DNA of 64,000 nucleotides from Lentzea nigeriaca (GCF_016907955.1 NZ_JAFBCX010000001.1:372001-436000), one strand, 5' to 3'; counted from the stretch's first letter, positions 31,772 through 41,179 are shown. The notes: generated from the letters alone by a model not told the origin. A program made the numbers and translations.

Positions 31772-34114
31772 GTGACCGCTCATTACTCTCGCGTCCGCCC
31801 CGCGTTGTTCGCCGCGCTGGACGGTGCTCGCAGTCAACTGGATCCGGAAAGCCCGGACGCACCTGTGTTCATTCTGGTGACGTCGCCCGACGGCGCGGGC
31901 AAGGCCGACACCGTGCGCGCCTGGCTCGACGCGGCCGACGCGGACCAGGTCGTGTTGCAGGCCAACGGTGACAAGCTGACGCACGGGTACTTCGCCGGCT
32001 GGCAGGCGCTGTTCGACCACGCGCTCGCCGACGCGGAGAAGAACGCGCCGGAACTGGTCGCCGCGGCCGAGCAGTCCATCAAGCGCCTTTTCCCCCACCG
32101 CGAATCGGCCGCCTTCCAGGTGCCGCGGGATCTCACCGGCGTGGCGAACAGGGACGAGCGGACTCGCTTCTACTTCCACGAGTACCAGGACAAGCTGCTC
32201 AACGGGGTCTACGAGTTCCTCGACAGCTACCTGGCCGCCGCGGCCGCGCCCCACACGCTGGTCATCGACAACGCCGAGCGGTTGTCTCCCACCGCGATGC
32301 GGATGCTCGACATCGTCGCCCGCCGCCGCACTCTCTGCCGCCGGTTGACGATCGTCCTGCTGGTCAACGGTGAACCCGACATCGTGCTGGCCGAGCACGC
32401 GGCCCAGGTCGCTGTGCCGCCGCTGACGAAGAAGGAGGCCCGCGATCTCGTCGCGGCGTGGGGATTCGCGGCTCCGACGGCCAAGCAGTCGGACAACCTG
32501 TGGCGGCTCGCCCAGGGGCGGCCCGCGCGCCTGGCCGCGCTGATGCGCTGCACCGGCGAACGCGTGTCCATGCCGGACTACCTCACCTTCGACACTCACG
32601 TGGACCTCTACCTCAGCCTGCTCGGCGAGCGCAGCAGGTACGACATGCTGGAGCGCTACATCGGCGACCACTGCGCGGACGACGATCCGATCGCGGTGCG
32701 CAACTACGAGACGTTCGACCCCGGCACGAGGGAACGCGTGCACCGCGCGGTGCTGGCCGGCCTGGCGGGTGATCCGGCCGAGGTACTGCACCCCGTGCAC
32801 CACCTGAGCCTGAACAACGTCTCCGACCAGATGGTGGCACTGGCCCCGCTCTCGATCTCGCTGCAGGAGATCGGCCTCTACGACACGTGGTTCGACCTGT
32901 TCTCGCGGTACTGGGCCGACTCGCAGCTGCGCACGCTGCCCGGCGGCGGGCAGGAGCACAACCTGGTCTACCTGCGCATGGCGTTCGTGCTGTACTCGCT
33001 GGGGCTGGCGCACGTGTGCATTCCGTACCTCGACGTGTTCTACCAGCACTTCCCGCAGAGTCTCTACACGCCGACGGTGCTCTACTCGCAGAGCATGGCG
33101 CACGGCCGGTACCAGGTGCCGCCCGACCTCGTCACCGCGGAACGCTTCGCGCTGCTCAACCTGGAGAAGATCGAGAGCGAGTTCCAGGACCACCCGAAGC
33201 ACGAGTACATCAAGGTCTTCGCCGAGAACGCGCTGGCCTACATCCGGGCCCGGCAGGGCCGTCTGGACGAGGCTCTCAAGCTGTGCACCGAGGGCATGGA
33301 CCGGATGCAGAAGATCTACGGCGACGAGAAGTACGCCCTGCACCAGTCGATCCTGGTGTACAACACGGCGCAGATCTACGAGATGGTCAAGGACTTCCCG
33401 CGGGCGTACGAGGTCTACCAGCGGACGATCAGCCTCGACCCGAACTACGGCGAGTACGCCAACGACCTGGCCAACATGCTGCAGCGCACCGGCGAGTTCG
33501 ACGAGGCTCTGGAGTACTACGAGCGCGCCATCAAGCTGTGCCCGCCTTACTACGAGGCACACCTCAACCGGGCCCGGCTGCACGTGCAACGGGGTGACTC
33601 GGCGGCGGCCGAACGCGACTTCCGCCGCGTCGTCGAGCTCAAGCCGGCGGAAGCCAGGGCGCATCTGGGTCTCGGGGTGCTCCTGTTCAAGCAGGGCAAC
33701 CACGCGGAAGCACTGCAGAGCCTGGACGCCGCCGTCTACCACGACCCGAAGAACGCGCAGGCGTGGTCCAACCGCGGTCTCGTGCTGGCCGAGCTCGGCC
33801 GCCAGGAGGAGGCCGAGGAGAGCCTGCGCACCGCGGTGAAGGCCGGTCCGAAGCTGGCGGAGGCGTACAACAACCTCGCTCAGGTGTTGTACGCGACCGG
33901 CCGGCCGGAGGAGGCCCTGCCGTTCCTCGACGACGCGGTCCGTCTGTCCGACGATCCCGACTACGCCTACAACCGGGCGTTCCTGCGGCTCGAGCTCGGC
34001 GACCTGGCCGGCGCCGAGACCGACCTCGACCTCGCCGCCCAGCACGGTGCCGATGCCGATGAACTGTCCGATCTGCGGGCTCAACTGCTCAGCGCGGCGA
34101 ACGGAACACGTTGA
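31772..34114 (+). CDS. P-loop ATPase-like/TPR protein of the peptide operon
   Basis: 780 residues from GTG 31772 with GGAG upstream. The N-terminal 300 residues resemble an AAA/STAND ATPase: a Walker A-like SPDGAGKAD (residues 38-46, the usual Ser/Thr after Lys is Ala) and Walker B TLVIDNAER with Asp166. A helical middle region follows, then at least eight TPR motifs (about 440-770), for example ANMLQRTGEFDEALEYYERAI and YNNLAQVLYATGRPEEALPFL. No DNA-binding domain or TM helix. The TPRs suggest peptide or protein binding. It is the first of four genes with overlapping ends. It could be a scaffold for the peptide, a sensor or a self-protection factor. Confidence 0.75.
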   Translation: MTAHYSRVRPALFAALDGARSQLDPESPDAPVFILVTSPDGAGKADTVRAWLDAADADQVVLQANGDKLTHGYFAGWQALFDHALADAEKNAPELVAAAEQSIKRLFPHRESAAFQVPRDLTGVANRDERTRFYFHEYQDKLLNGVYEFLDSYLAAAAAPHTLVIDNAERLSPTAMRMLDIVARRRTLCRRLTIVLLVNGEPDIVLAEHAAQVAVPPLTKKEARDLVAAWGFAAPTAKQSDNLWRLAQGRPARLAALMRCTGERVSMPDYLTFDTHVDLYLSLLGERSRYDMLERYIGDHCADDDPIAVRNYETFDPGTRERVHRAVLAGLAGDPAEVLHPVHHLSLNNVSDQMVALAPLSISLQEIGLYDTWFDLFSRYWADSQLRTLPGGGQEHNLVYLRMAFVLYSLGLAHVCIPYLDVFYQHFPQSLYTPTVLYSQSMAHGRYQVPPDLVTAERFALLNLEKIESEFQDHPKHEYIKVFAENALAYIRARQGRLDEALKLCTEGMDRMQKIYGDEKYALHQSILVYNTAQIYEMVKDFPRAYEVYQRTISLDPNYGEYANDLANMLQRTGEFDEALEYYERAIKLCPPYYEAHLNRARLHVQRGDSAAAERDFRRVVELKPAEARAHLGLGVLLFKQGNHAEALQSLDAAVYHDPKNAQAWSNRGLVLAELGRQEEAEESLRTAVKAGPKLAEAYNNLAQVLYATGRPEEALPFLDDAVRLSDDPDYAYNRAFLRLELGDLAGAETDLDLAAQHGADADELSDLRAQLLSAANGTR

Positions 34115-35388
34115 CCGACATGGATCAGCCGCGGCAGGACCAGGCGCGGGACCGCTCGCTCCGGGTGCTGCTGTCGGCGTACGCGCTCAGCCAGCTGGGC
34201 AACTGGTTGTTCCGCACCGGTGTCGTCTTCTTCGCCTACAACCAGAACAACGGCTCGACCGCGGTGCTCACCACCGCGATCGTGCTGGTGTACCTGCCGA
34301 TCCTGTTCGGTTCCAGGCTGCTGGCGCCGCTGGCGGACCGGCTGGACACCCGGCGGACGCTGATCGGTCTCGACGCGGTGCGCGCCGTGCTGCTCGCCGT
34401 ACTGCTGGTGGTCGTCTGGATCGGCGTCGGCTCCACGTCGGCGGCGACCATCGGAGTGATGGCGCTGCTCAGCGTGCTGACGCCGTTCTTCACCGCGTCG
34501 CAGACCGCGTATCTGCGGCGGGTGCTGCCGTCCGAGCGCATTCCCGGTGCGCTCGCGTCGGTGTCGCGGATCGACTGGTCGACGTTCGTCCTCGGCACCG
34601 CCGCGGCGCCGTTGCTGCTGCAGTTCAGCGATCTGCCGATGCTGATCATCCTGGACATCGTCACGTTCGTCGTCTCCGGTTCGCTGCTGATGCGGCTGAT
34701 GCTCGCCCCCAAGCCGGCGGACGGTCCCGGCGCCGGCCAGGCCGGTTCGTGGAAGCCACGACTGACCCTGAGCAGCAAGTGGTTGCTGGTCAGCGTGTTC
34801 GCCCTCAACGCGGGCGCCGGGCTGATCAACGTCTATCCGAACGTGGTCGCCAGGGACTTCCTCGGCGGTGGCGCAGGCTGGCTGAGCGCGATCAACCTCG
34901 CGAACGGTGTCGGTGGCGTGATCGGCGCGACGCTGGCCGGGCGGCTGCGCGAACGCGGCGGGCTGCGGGCCGGGGTGCTGGCCGCCGTGGTCGTCGCGGT
35001 GTCGTTGGCGGGGATGACGTTCGTGACGACCGCGTGGATCGCTATCCTGGCCAGCTCGCTGATGTTGCTGGCAGGGCAGGTCTTCGCGGTGACCTTCCAG
35101 TCGAGGATCCTGGCCGACGAACCGGTCGCGGTGGCGGGGAGAGTGTCCGGTCTGTTCACCCTGTGCACCTTCGCCGGGGTGACCGCGAGCATGTTGCTGT
35201 TCATCGGAATCACCAGCAGCGAGTCGATGCGCGGTTCCTTCACCGCGCTGCTGGTCCTCGCCTCGGTCGTCGCGCTGGTTTCGGCGGTGGTCGGCTTCAC
35301 CGCCCTGCGCCGCTACGGCGACCGGTCGGCCGACCCCGTCCTGGCCGCTGAACCCGCCCCACTCGACGTACGGAGCGAGCGACTGTGA
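34111..35388 (+). CDS. MFS transporter of the peptide operon
   Basis: 425 residues from TTG 34111 (TTGA overlap with the previous stop; ATG 34120 is also possible). Twelve hydrophobic segments are arranged in two halves. The motif between TM2 and TM3 reads GSRLLAPLADRLDTRRTL, the classic MFS loop, and the equivalent in the second half is GATLAGRLRERGG. It resembles drug-export MFS proteins of the MefA/EntS type and probably exports the product of the neighbouring enzymes. It overlaps the next gene by 4 bp, implying a fixed stoichiometry in the operon. Confidence 0.9.
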   Translation: MTDMDQPRQDQARDRSLRVLLSAYALSQLGNWLFRTGVVFFAYNQNNGSTAVLTTAIVLVYLPILFGSRLLAPLADRLDTRRTLIGLDAVRAVLLAVLLVVVWIGVGSTSAATIGVMALLSVLTPFFTASQTAYLRRVLPSERIPGALASVSRIDWSTFVLGTAAAPLLLQFSDLPMLIILDIVTFVVSGSLLMRLMLAPKPADGPGAGQAGSWKPRLTLSSKWLLVSVFALNAGAGLINVYPNVVARDFLGGGAGWLSAINLANGVGGVIGATLAGRLRERGGLRAGVLAAVVVAVSLAGMTFVTTAWIAILASSLMLLAGQVFAVTFQSRILADEPVAVAGRVSGLFTLCTFAGVTASMLLFIGITSSESMRGSFTALLVLASVVALVSAVVGFTALRRYGDRSADPVLAAEPAPLDVRSERL

Positions 35389-37463
35389 CGCCGATTTATC
35401 CACCAGCGCCGCGTGAGTCCGTTGTGGACACCGTGCACGGGCGGCAGATCCCGGATCCCTACCGCTGGCTGGAGGACGCGCAGGCCGCCGCGACCCGGGA
35501 ATGGGTCGCCGCGCAACGCGTGCTCTGCGAGAGCGTGCTCGACGCGCTTCCCGGACGCGACGCTCTGCGGGACCGGATCACCGAACTGCACGGCACCGGC
35601 AGCGTCACCGCCCCGGTCTGGCGCGGCGGGCGGCAGTTCTTCACCCGCCGCCTGCCCCATCAGGAACGCGCGGTCCTGCTGACCGTCGGCGCGTCCGGAG
35701 CGGAGCGGGTCCTCATCGACCCGATGGCGCTCGACCCCACCGGCAACACCACGTTGGACTCCTGGCATCCGGACGCGGAAGGTCGCCGGCTGGCCTACAA
35801 GATCTCCAGCGGCGGCAGCGAGGAGTCCCTGCTGCACGTGCTCGACGTGGCGACGGGAGAGGTGCTGGAGGGGCCCATCTCGGGCACCCGCCACTCCGCC
35901 ATCACCTGGATCCCGGGCGGCGACGCGTACTTCTACGTGCGCCAGTTGCCCACCGCGGGCAGGCGGATCTATCTGCACCGCGTCGGCACCGACGCCGATC
36001 TCGCCGACGTCCTGGTGTTCGGCGAGGGACTGCCGGACACCGCAGACTTCGGGCTCCTGATCAGTCAGGACGGACGCTGGCTGAGCGTCGGCGTCGCCTC
36101 CGGCACGGAGAACCGCAGTGACCTGTGGCTCGGCGACCTCGCGAACGGCCCCGACAAGCCGGAGTTCCGCCCGATCCAGGTCGGCGTGGACGCCGACACC
36201 GGCCTGTACATGTGGCGCGACGGCAGGGCGTATTTCTTCACCGACCGGGACGCGCCGCGCTCCAAGCTCTGCGTCGCCGATCCGTCCGATCTGGACCACA
36301 CGGCCTGGCTCGACCTGGTGCCAGAGGCACCCGACGCGGTGCTCACCGACTTCGCCATTCTGGACGGTCCCGAGCTCGACCGGGCGCGCCTGCTGGTGAC
36401 GTGGACGCGGCACGCCGTCAACGAGATCACCGTGCACGACCTGAAAACCGGCGATCTGCTCGGCACCGTGCCGACGCCGGGAGTCGGGTCGGTCGGCGGC
36501 CTCTTCGAACGGCCGGAAGGCGGCCACGAGGCATGGTTCTCCTACACCGACGCCACCACACCGCGGACGATCCTGCGCTACGACGCCCGCGACGCCACCA
36601 CGAGCGTGTGGGCGACGGCGCCGGGCCTGGTCGGAGTGCCGGAGGTCCGCAGCTCGCAGGTGAGCTTCTCCTCCGCGGACGGCACGACGGTGCGGATGCA
36701 GGTCGTCGAGCCGGTGGACCGGGACGGGCCGCTGCCCGCGATCCTGTTCGGCTACGGCGGTTTCGGCTCGTCCATCGTTCCCGAGTACGACCCGTCGGTG
36801 CTCGCCTGGGTCGAGGCGGGCGGGGTCTACGCGATCGCCAACGTGCGCGGCGGTGGTGAGGAAGGCGAGGAGTGGCACCGGGCCGGCATGCGCGAGCACA
36901 AGCAGAACGTGTTCGACGACTTCCACGCCGCGGCGCAGGCCCTGATCGACGGCGGCTGGACCACGCCCGCGCAGCTCGGCAGCTACGGCGGCTCCAACGG
37001 CGGACTGCTGGTGGGTGCCGCGCTCGTCCAGCGGCCCGATCTCTGCCGGACGGTGGTCTGCGAGGCGCCGCTGCTCGACATGGTGCGGTACGAGCGTTTC
37101 GGCCTGGGGCACCTGTGGACCGCCGAGTACGGCACCGCGGACGATCCGGAGCAGCTCGGCTGGTTGCTCGGATACTCGCCGTATCACCACGTGGACTCCG
37201 GCGTCGACTATCCGGCCGTGCTGTTCACGGTGTCGGACAACGACTCGCGGGTCGATCCGATGCACGCGCGGAAGATGTGCGCCGCCCTGCAGCACGCGAG
37301 CAGCGGCAGCGGTCCGATTCTCCTGCGGGCCGAGGCCGAGGCCGGTCACAAGGGCAGGTCGGCGACGAGAGCGGTGTCGCTGGCCGCCGATACGCTCGCC
37401 TTCCTCGCCCAGCACACCGGGCTGAAGCTGCCGAACACCACCTTGGGGCCGCGGTATGAGTGA
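35385..37463 (+). CDS. Prolyl oligopeptidase (S9A)
   Basis: 692 residues from GTG 35385 (GTGA overlap with the MFS stop). The N-terminal part starts with the family pattern DTVHGRQIPDPYRWLED and continues as a seven-bladed propeller. The alpha/beta hydrolase domain begins about residue 430 with ILFGYGGFG. The catalytic triad is Ser537 in GSYGGSNGG, Asp624 in SDNDSRVDP and His655 in EAGHKG. No signal peptide, so cytoplasmic. S9A enzymes cut short peptides after Pro, and some act as macrocyclases in peptide toxin pathways. The single Pro of the peptide encoded at 31399 offers an obvious candidate site. Housekeeping peptide turnover is possible, but the tight operon argues for a dedicated role. 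Confidence 0.94.
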   Translation: MTPIYPPAPRESVVDTVHGRQIPDPYRWLEDAQAAATREWVAAQRVLCESVLDALPGRDALRDRITELHGTGSVTAPVWRGGRQFFTRRLPHQERAVLLTVGASGAERVLIDPMALDPTGNTTLDSWHPDAEGRRLAYKISSGGSEESLLHVLDVATGEVLEGPISGTRHSAITWIPGGDAYFYVRQLPTAGRRIYLHRVGTDADLADVLVFGEGLPDTADFGLLISQDGRWLSVGVASGTENRSDLWLGDLANGPDKPEFRPIQVGVDADTGLYMWRDGRAYFFTDRDAPRSKLCVADPSDLDHTAWLDLVPEAPDAVLTDFAILDGPELDRARLLVTWTRHAVNEITVHDLKTGDLLGTVPTPGVGSVGGLFERPEGGHEAWFSYTDATTPRTILRYDARDATTSVWATAPGLVGVPEVRSSQVSFSSADGTTVRMQVVEPVDRDGPLPAILFGYGGFGSSIVPEYDPSVLAWVEAGGVYAIANVRGGGEEGEEWHRAGMREHKQNVFDDFHAAAQALIDGGWTTPAQLGSYGGSNGGLLVGAALVQRPDLCRTVVCEAPLLDMVRYERFGLGHLWTAEYGTADDPEQLGWLLGYSPYHHVDSGVDYPAVLFTVSDNDSRVDPMHARKMCAALQHASSGSGPILLRAEAEAGHKGRSATRAVSLAADTLAFLAQHTGLKLPNTTLGPRYE

Positions 37464-38706
37464 CAAACCGGTCGTCGCGATCGTCGACGCCTACTCCAGC
37501 GCGCGCTATCTCGCGCCCGCGTTCCAGGAGCGCGGCTACGACTGCCTGCACGTGCGCAGCGTCGCCGACCCGAACCCGGCCTACGCGCGGAGTTACCGGC
37601 CGGACGACTTCGTCGCGGAGATCGTGCACGACGGTGACGTCGAGGTGACGGTCAAGGCCATCGCGCAGTACGCGCCGGTGTGCCTGATCCCCGGCACCGA
37701 GAGCGGTGTGGAAATGGCCGACGTCCTCAGCGAAGCGCTCGGCGTGCGGAGCAACGGCACCGAACGCAGCAGTGCGCGCCGGGACAAGCACCGCATGCTG
37801 GAAACGGTGCGGGCCGCCGGTGTGCCCACCGCGAGGCAGTTGCTCGCCACCGACCTCGACGCCCTGATGGACTGGTACGGCGACGCCGGCGGCAAGGTCG
37901 TGCTGAAGCCGCTGAGCAGCGCCGGCAACGACGGCATCCACTTCTGCGACACCGCGGACGAGGTGCGCGCCGCCTTCCACGCGTTGATCGGCACCGACAG
38001 CGCGCTGGGCGAGGAGAACCGGGCCGCACTGGCCCAGGAGTACCTGGTCGGCGGCGAGTACCTGGTGAACACGGTGAGCCTGGACGGTCAGCACCACGTC
38101 ACCGACATCTGGCGCATGCACCACATGTCCGCCAACGGAGTGCACGACCTCGGTGCCAGCGCCCAGCTGCTGCCCCGGCACGGCGCGGACCAGGACGCCC
38201 TCGCCGACTACACCTTCTCGGTGCTCGACGCACTCGGCCTGCGCAACGGTCCCGCGCACAGCGAGGTCAAGCTCACGCCGAACGGCCCCCGTCTGATCGA
38301 GACCGCGGCCCGGATGTGCGGTGCGGATCTGCACCTCCCGGTGGCGGCGGCGATCGGGAGCAGCCAGGTGGAGTGGACCGTCGACGCCTACGTCGAGCCG
38401 GAGCGTTTCCTCGAGCGGTGGGCGTCGGGCTACGAACTGGTGCGTCACGCCGGGCTGGTCAACATGTCGTGCCCGGCGGAGGGCACGCTGCGCGCATATC
38501 CGAAGATGGCGGAACTGCGCGGCATGGACAGCTTCCACGACCTGTTGCTGAACGTGCGGCCCGGTGAGCGCATCCACCGCACGATCGACGACTGGACGTA
38601 TCCGATGCGCGTCTATCTGGTGCACGAGACGGAATCGGTCGTCCTGCACGACATCATGACCGCTCGTTATCTCGACGGGGACGGCTTCTACGACGTCGAG
38701 AGCTGA
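37456..38706 (+). CDS. ATP-grasp ligase (L-amino acid/peptide ligase type)
   Basis: 416 residues from ATG 37456, overlapping the oligopeptidase stop by 8 bp. Features: an N-terminal Rossmann-like domain (VAIVDAYSSARYLAPAF), a central ATP-grasp fold with KVVLKPLSSAGNDGIHFC and EYLVGGEYLVNTVS, and a metal/phosphate region EVKLTPNGPRLIETAARM. It resembles BacD-like L-amino acid ligases and related peptide ligases, which activate a carboxylate as acyl phosphate and join it to an amine. In this operon it might extend, cyclise or cap the peptide, or make a dipeptide. It is not of the graspetide subfamily by its motifs. Acceptor and donor unknown. Confidence 0.88.
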   Translation: MSDKPVVAIVDAYSSARYLAPAFQERGYDCLHVRSVADPNPAYARSYRPDDFVAEIVHDGDVEVTVKAIAQYAPVCLIPGTESGVEMADVLSEALGVRSNGTERSSARRDKHRMLETVRAAGVPTARQLLATDLDALMDWYGDAGGKVVLKPLSSAGNDGIHFCDTADEVRAAFHALIGTDSALGEENRAALAQEYLVGGEYLVNTVSLDGQHHVTDIWRMHHMSANGVHDLGASAQLLPRHGADQDALADYTFSVLDALGLRNGPAHSEVKLTPNGPRLIETAARMCGADLHLPVAAAIGSSQVEWTVDAYVEPERFLERWASGYELVRHAGLVNMSCPAEGTLRAYPKMAELRGMDSFHDLLLNVRPGERIHRTIDDWTYPMRVYLVHETESVVLHDIMTARYLDGDGFYDVES

Positions 38707-38742
38707 GTGCACGTACCGATCAGCCTGGGGAAGGGGAGTTCG

Positions 38743-38856
38743 ATGACGCCGGAAACCCTGCGTGATCTTGACGGGGGCGAACACGTCCTGCGGACTCGGG
38801 CAGTCCCACACCTCATCGATCACGACGGTCGACGCGAGCCTGCCGATCTTCTCTGA
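38743..38856 (+). CDS. Possible 37-residue small protein after the ATP-grasp gene
   Basis: The ATG at 38743 has a good ribosome site (GGGGAAGGGGAG at 38727-38738) and gives 37 residues: MTPETLRDLDGGEHVL, then a Arg/His-rich part and the end EPADLL. It lies 36 bp after the ligase stop, so it could be the last gene of the operon. I recognise no family. It may be a chance frame. The ribosome site is the main support. Confidence 0.35.
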   Translation: MTPETLRDLDGGEHVLRTRAVPHLIDHDGRREPADLL

Positions 38857-38940
38857 CCAGGGTTTTTGGTGTGGTGCAGGACTTGGTCGTCGCTGACCCC
38901 CGCGCGGACGGGCGCGGGAGGCGGTGAGAGAATCGCACGA

Positions 38941-39906
38941 GTGTCGGAACGAACTGGTGACACCCGGAAGGCGGCCGAGGTGCTCCGCGCGGGAGGCCTC
39001 GTGGCCTTCCCCACCGAAACCGTGTACGGGCTGGGCGCGAACGCCGAGGACCCGGTCGCGGTCGCGCGCATCTTCGCGGCCAAGGGGCGGCCGCCGTCCC
39101 ACCCGCTGATCGTCCACATCGGTGGCGCCGAGCAGCTTCCCGACTGGGCCGACGAGGTGCCCGAGACCGCTCGCCTGCTGGCCGAGAGCTTCTGGCCGGG
39201 GCCGATGGCGCTGGTGCTCCGCCGTGGCCGTCGGGTGCCGTACGAGACGACCGGTGGCCTGGAGACGGTGGCCGTGCGGGTGCCCGACCATCCCGTTGCC
39301 CTCGAGCTGCTGGCTGCGTTCGGCGGGGGTGTGGCGGCGCCGTCGGCCAACCGGTTCGGCTCGGTCAGTCCCACCACCGCCGATCACGTCCGGGCCGAGC
39401 TCGGTGACGCCGTCGACTTCGTGCTGGACGGCGGCCCCTGTCAGGTTGGCGTCGAGTCGACGATCGTCGACGTCACCGGGGACGTGCCCGCTGTTCTGCG
39501 GCCCGGTGGGGTGACGCGGGAGGACCTGGAGGCGGTGCTGGGGTTCTCGCTCGCGGTGCCCGAGACGAGTCACGTCCGGGTCCCGGGGCAGCATCCGTCG
39601 CACTACGCGCCGCGGGCGCGGGTCGTGCTGGTCGAACCCGAGAAGGTCGTGGTCGAGGCGGGGCTCGCGCAGGAGTCGGGGCACCGCGTGGGCGTGTTCC
39701 TGCCGCCGGACTTCGACTCGGTCGACGCGCACGCCGTGGTGCGGGTGCCCGAGTCGATGGCCGCGTACGCGCGCGGGTTGTACGGCTATCTGCGCGAGCT
39801 CGACCAGCAGGGGTGCGACCTGATCATCGCGTCCCTGCCGGTGGAGGCAGGGCTGGGGCTGGCGATCGCCAACCGGCTGCGGCGCGCGGCCGGACCCCGC
39901 GACTGA
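38941..39906 (+). CDS. L-threonylcarbamoyladenylate synthase (Sua5/YrdC family)
   Basis: 321 residues from GTG 38941. GAGAAT at 38929-38934 may be the -10 box of a leaderless transcript. The YrdC domain is complete: VAFPTETVYGLGANA, IFAAKGRPPSHPLIVHI, VAVRVPDHPVA, APSANRFGSVSPT and VESTIVDVTG. The C-terminal Sua5 domain follows the linker PGQHPSHYAP. The enzyme makes threonylcarbamoyl-AMP from Thr, bicarbonate and ATP for the t6A modification of ANN-decoding tRNAs. The other t6A genes are not in the window. It converges with the haloperoxidase-like gene 4 bp away. Confidence 0.95.
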   Translation: MSERTGDTRKAAEVLRAGGLVAFPTETVYGLGANAEDPVAVARIFAAKGRPPSHPLIVHIGGAEQLPDWADEVPETARLLAESFWPGPMALVLRRGRRVPYETTGGLETVAVRVPDHPVALELLAAFGGGVAAPSANRFGSVSPTTADHVRAELGDAVDFVLDGGPCQVGVESTIVDVTGDVPAVLRPGGVTREDLEAVLGFSLAVPETSHVRVPGQHPSHYAPRARVVLVEPEKVVVEAGLAQESGHRVGVFLPPDFDSVDAHAVVRVPESMAAYARGLYGYLRELDQQGCDLIIASLPVEAGLGLAIANRLRRAAGPRD

Positions 39907-39910
39907 CCGT

Positions 39911-41179
39911 CTACAGTGGACATCTGCCGTGGTGGGCCGGGCCGGTTCGCTTCAGCAGCCGGGTGGCGAGCACTTCGGTGGCCACGCCGCGGCCGATGGT
40001 CAGGCCCGCCTGGTTGCTGAACTCGAAGTGCTGTCCGCCGAACACCCGTGACCTGCCCGCCTCGGCCGCGGCGGCGGAGAAGCTCGAGTAGGTGCGGGAC
40101 TGGCCGCCCGGTGCGCTGTCGGTGGTGTGGGTGAAGCGGATGTCGTCGGCGCAGAAGAAACCGGCCAGGATGGTGGCCGCGGCGCCGCTGTAGGAGCTGT
40201 GCCCTGACGGGTACTCCGGGGATCCGCCGACGCTGCCGGCGCGCGGGACCCAGGCCGGACTCGGCTGCGTCCAAGGGTTTCCGTCGGTGTCCGCCTCGCG
40301 GATCGCCGTGGCCGGACGCCAGTGGCGGTAGGTGAACTTCGTGCCGACGGTGGCGACCGTGGTGTCGGCCAGCGTCATCGACAGCAACGCCAGGAGACGC
40401 GCCGAGGACGCCAGCGACAGGTCGTGGGACACGGTCAGCGCGATCTTGACCCACTCGCCGGGTGGTTGGGCGGAACCCGTTGGCACCGACCAGAACTGGA
40501 AGGTGGCGAGCTTGTCGGGAGCGGGGATCGCGGCGTCGCCCAGGAGCGCGACCTCGGCGGAGGCGGCGGCGTAGTCGAGGCTGTCCAGGGCCGGTGGCGG
40601 GCCAGGTATGTACGCGGCGGGGCTGGTGACCGCGAACGGACGGACATTGCGGTACTGCGTGCCGGACCACTCGGCCCGGAACACGCCGGGGCCCGAACCG
40701 GCGGGCTGGCTCTGCACCGGCGTGGAGCCGTCGTCGGCGCGGGACGTCACCACGCGTTGGGCGACCTCACGTCCCCAGCGCACGCCCTCGTCCCGGCGGT
40801 GGCCAGGGCGCAGAGCGGCCAGGTCGGCTTCCAGTTGCCTGTCGTAGCTGGAAGTTCTGTCGGGATCCAGCCGCACGAGGACGGTGTGTGCCGCGGCGAC
40901 GGCCGCGGCTCGGGGATCAGCGCCACCAGGGCCTGGGCCGGGCACCATGGCGGGAGTGCGTGCCGGGGTGGTCAGTCCGTTGACCGCGTCGTAGACGGCC
41001 ACGTTGAGCATCGCGTAGGTGCGGGCCGCGTCGGCGTCGGTGGCACGGGTCGCACGCACCGCGGCCAACGCGAACTCGTTCCACACCCGCACGCCGTCCG
41101 ACCGCGGCACCGCGTCAGCGGGTGCGCTCAACGCGGCTCCGGTCAGGCCGAGCACCACGACCAGGGCGATCTTCTTCAC
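39911..41179 (-). CDS. Secreted vanadium-haloperoxidase/PAP2-like protein
   Basis: 422 residues from GTG 41179 with GGGAGG upstream. A signal peptide ends near ADAVP. The PAP2/vanadium-haloperoxidase signature reads KFTYRHWRP (K-x6-RP), EYPSGHSSY (PSGH) and SRVFGGQHFEFS. The last motif keeps Arg and His, but the residue four after His is Ser where PAP2 phosphatases have Asp. Such secreted proteins bind phosphate or vanadate. Family members in actinomycetes are mostly untested. Whether this one oxidises halides or hydrolyses phosphate esters cannot be told. It lies on the same strand downstream of the beta-propeller lipoprotein gene, with a strong hairpin in between. Confidence 0.88.
   Translation of the reverse strand: MKKIALVVVLGLTGAALSAPADAVPRSDGVRVWNEFALAAVRATRATDADAARTYAMLNVAVYDAVNGLTTPARTPAMVPGPGPGGADPRAAAVAAAHTVLVRLDPDRTSSYDRQLEADLAALRPGHRRDEGVRWGREVAQRVVTSRADDGSTPVQSQPAGSGPGVFRAEWSGTQYRNVRPFAVTSPAAYIPGPPPALDSLDYAAASAEVALLGDAAIPAPDKLATFQFWSVPTGSAQPPGEWVKIALTVSHDLSLASSARLLALLSMTLADTTVATVGTKFTYRHWRPATAIREADTDGNPWTQPSPAWVPRAGSVGGSPEYPSGHSSYSGAAATILAGFFCADDIRFTHTTDSAPGGQSRTYSSFSAAAAEAGRSRVFGGQHFEFSNQAGLTIGRGVATEVLATRLLKRTGPAHHGRCPL

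Noticed and set aside
31712-39732. Long minus-strand frames opposite the peptide operon
   Set aside because: Same antisense artefact. The plus-strand frames carry catalytic motifs and overlap in operon fashion.
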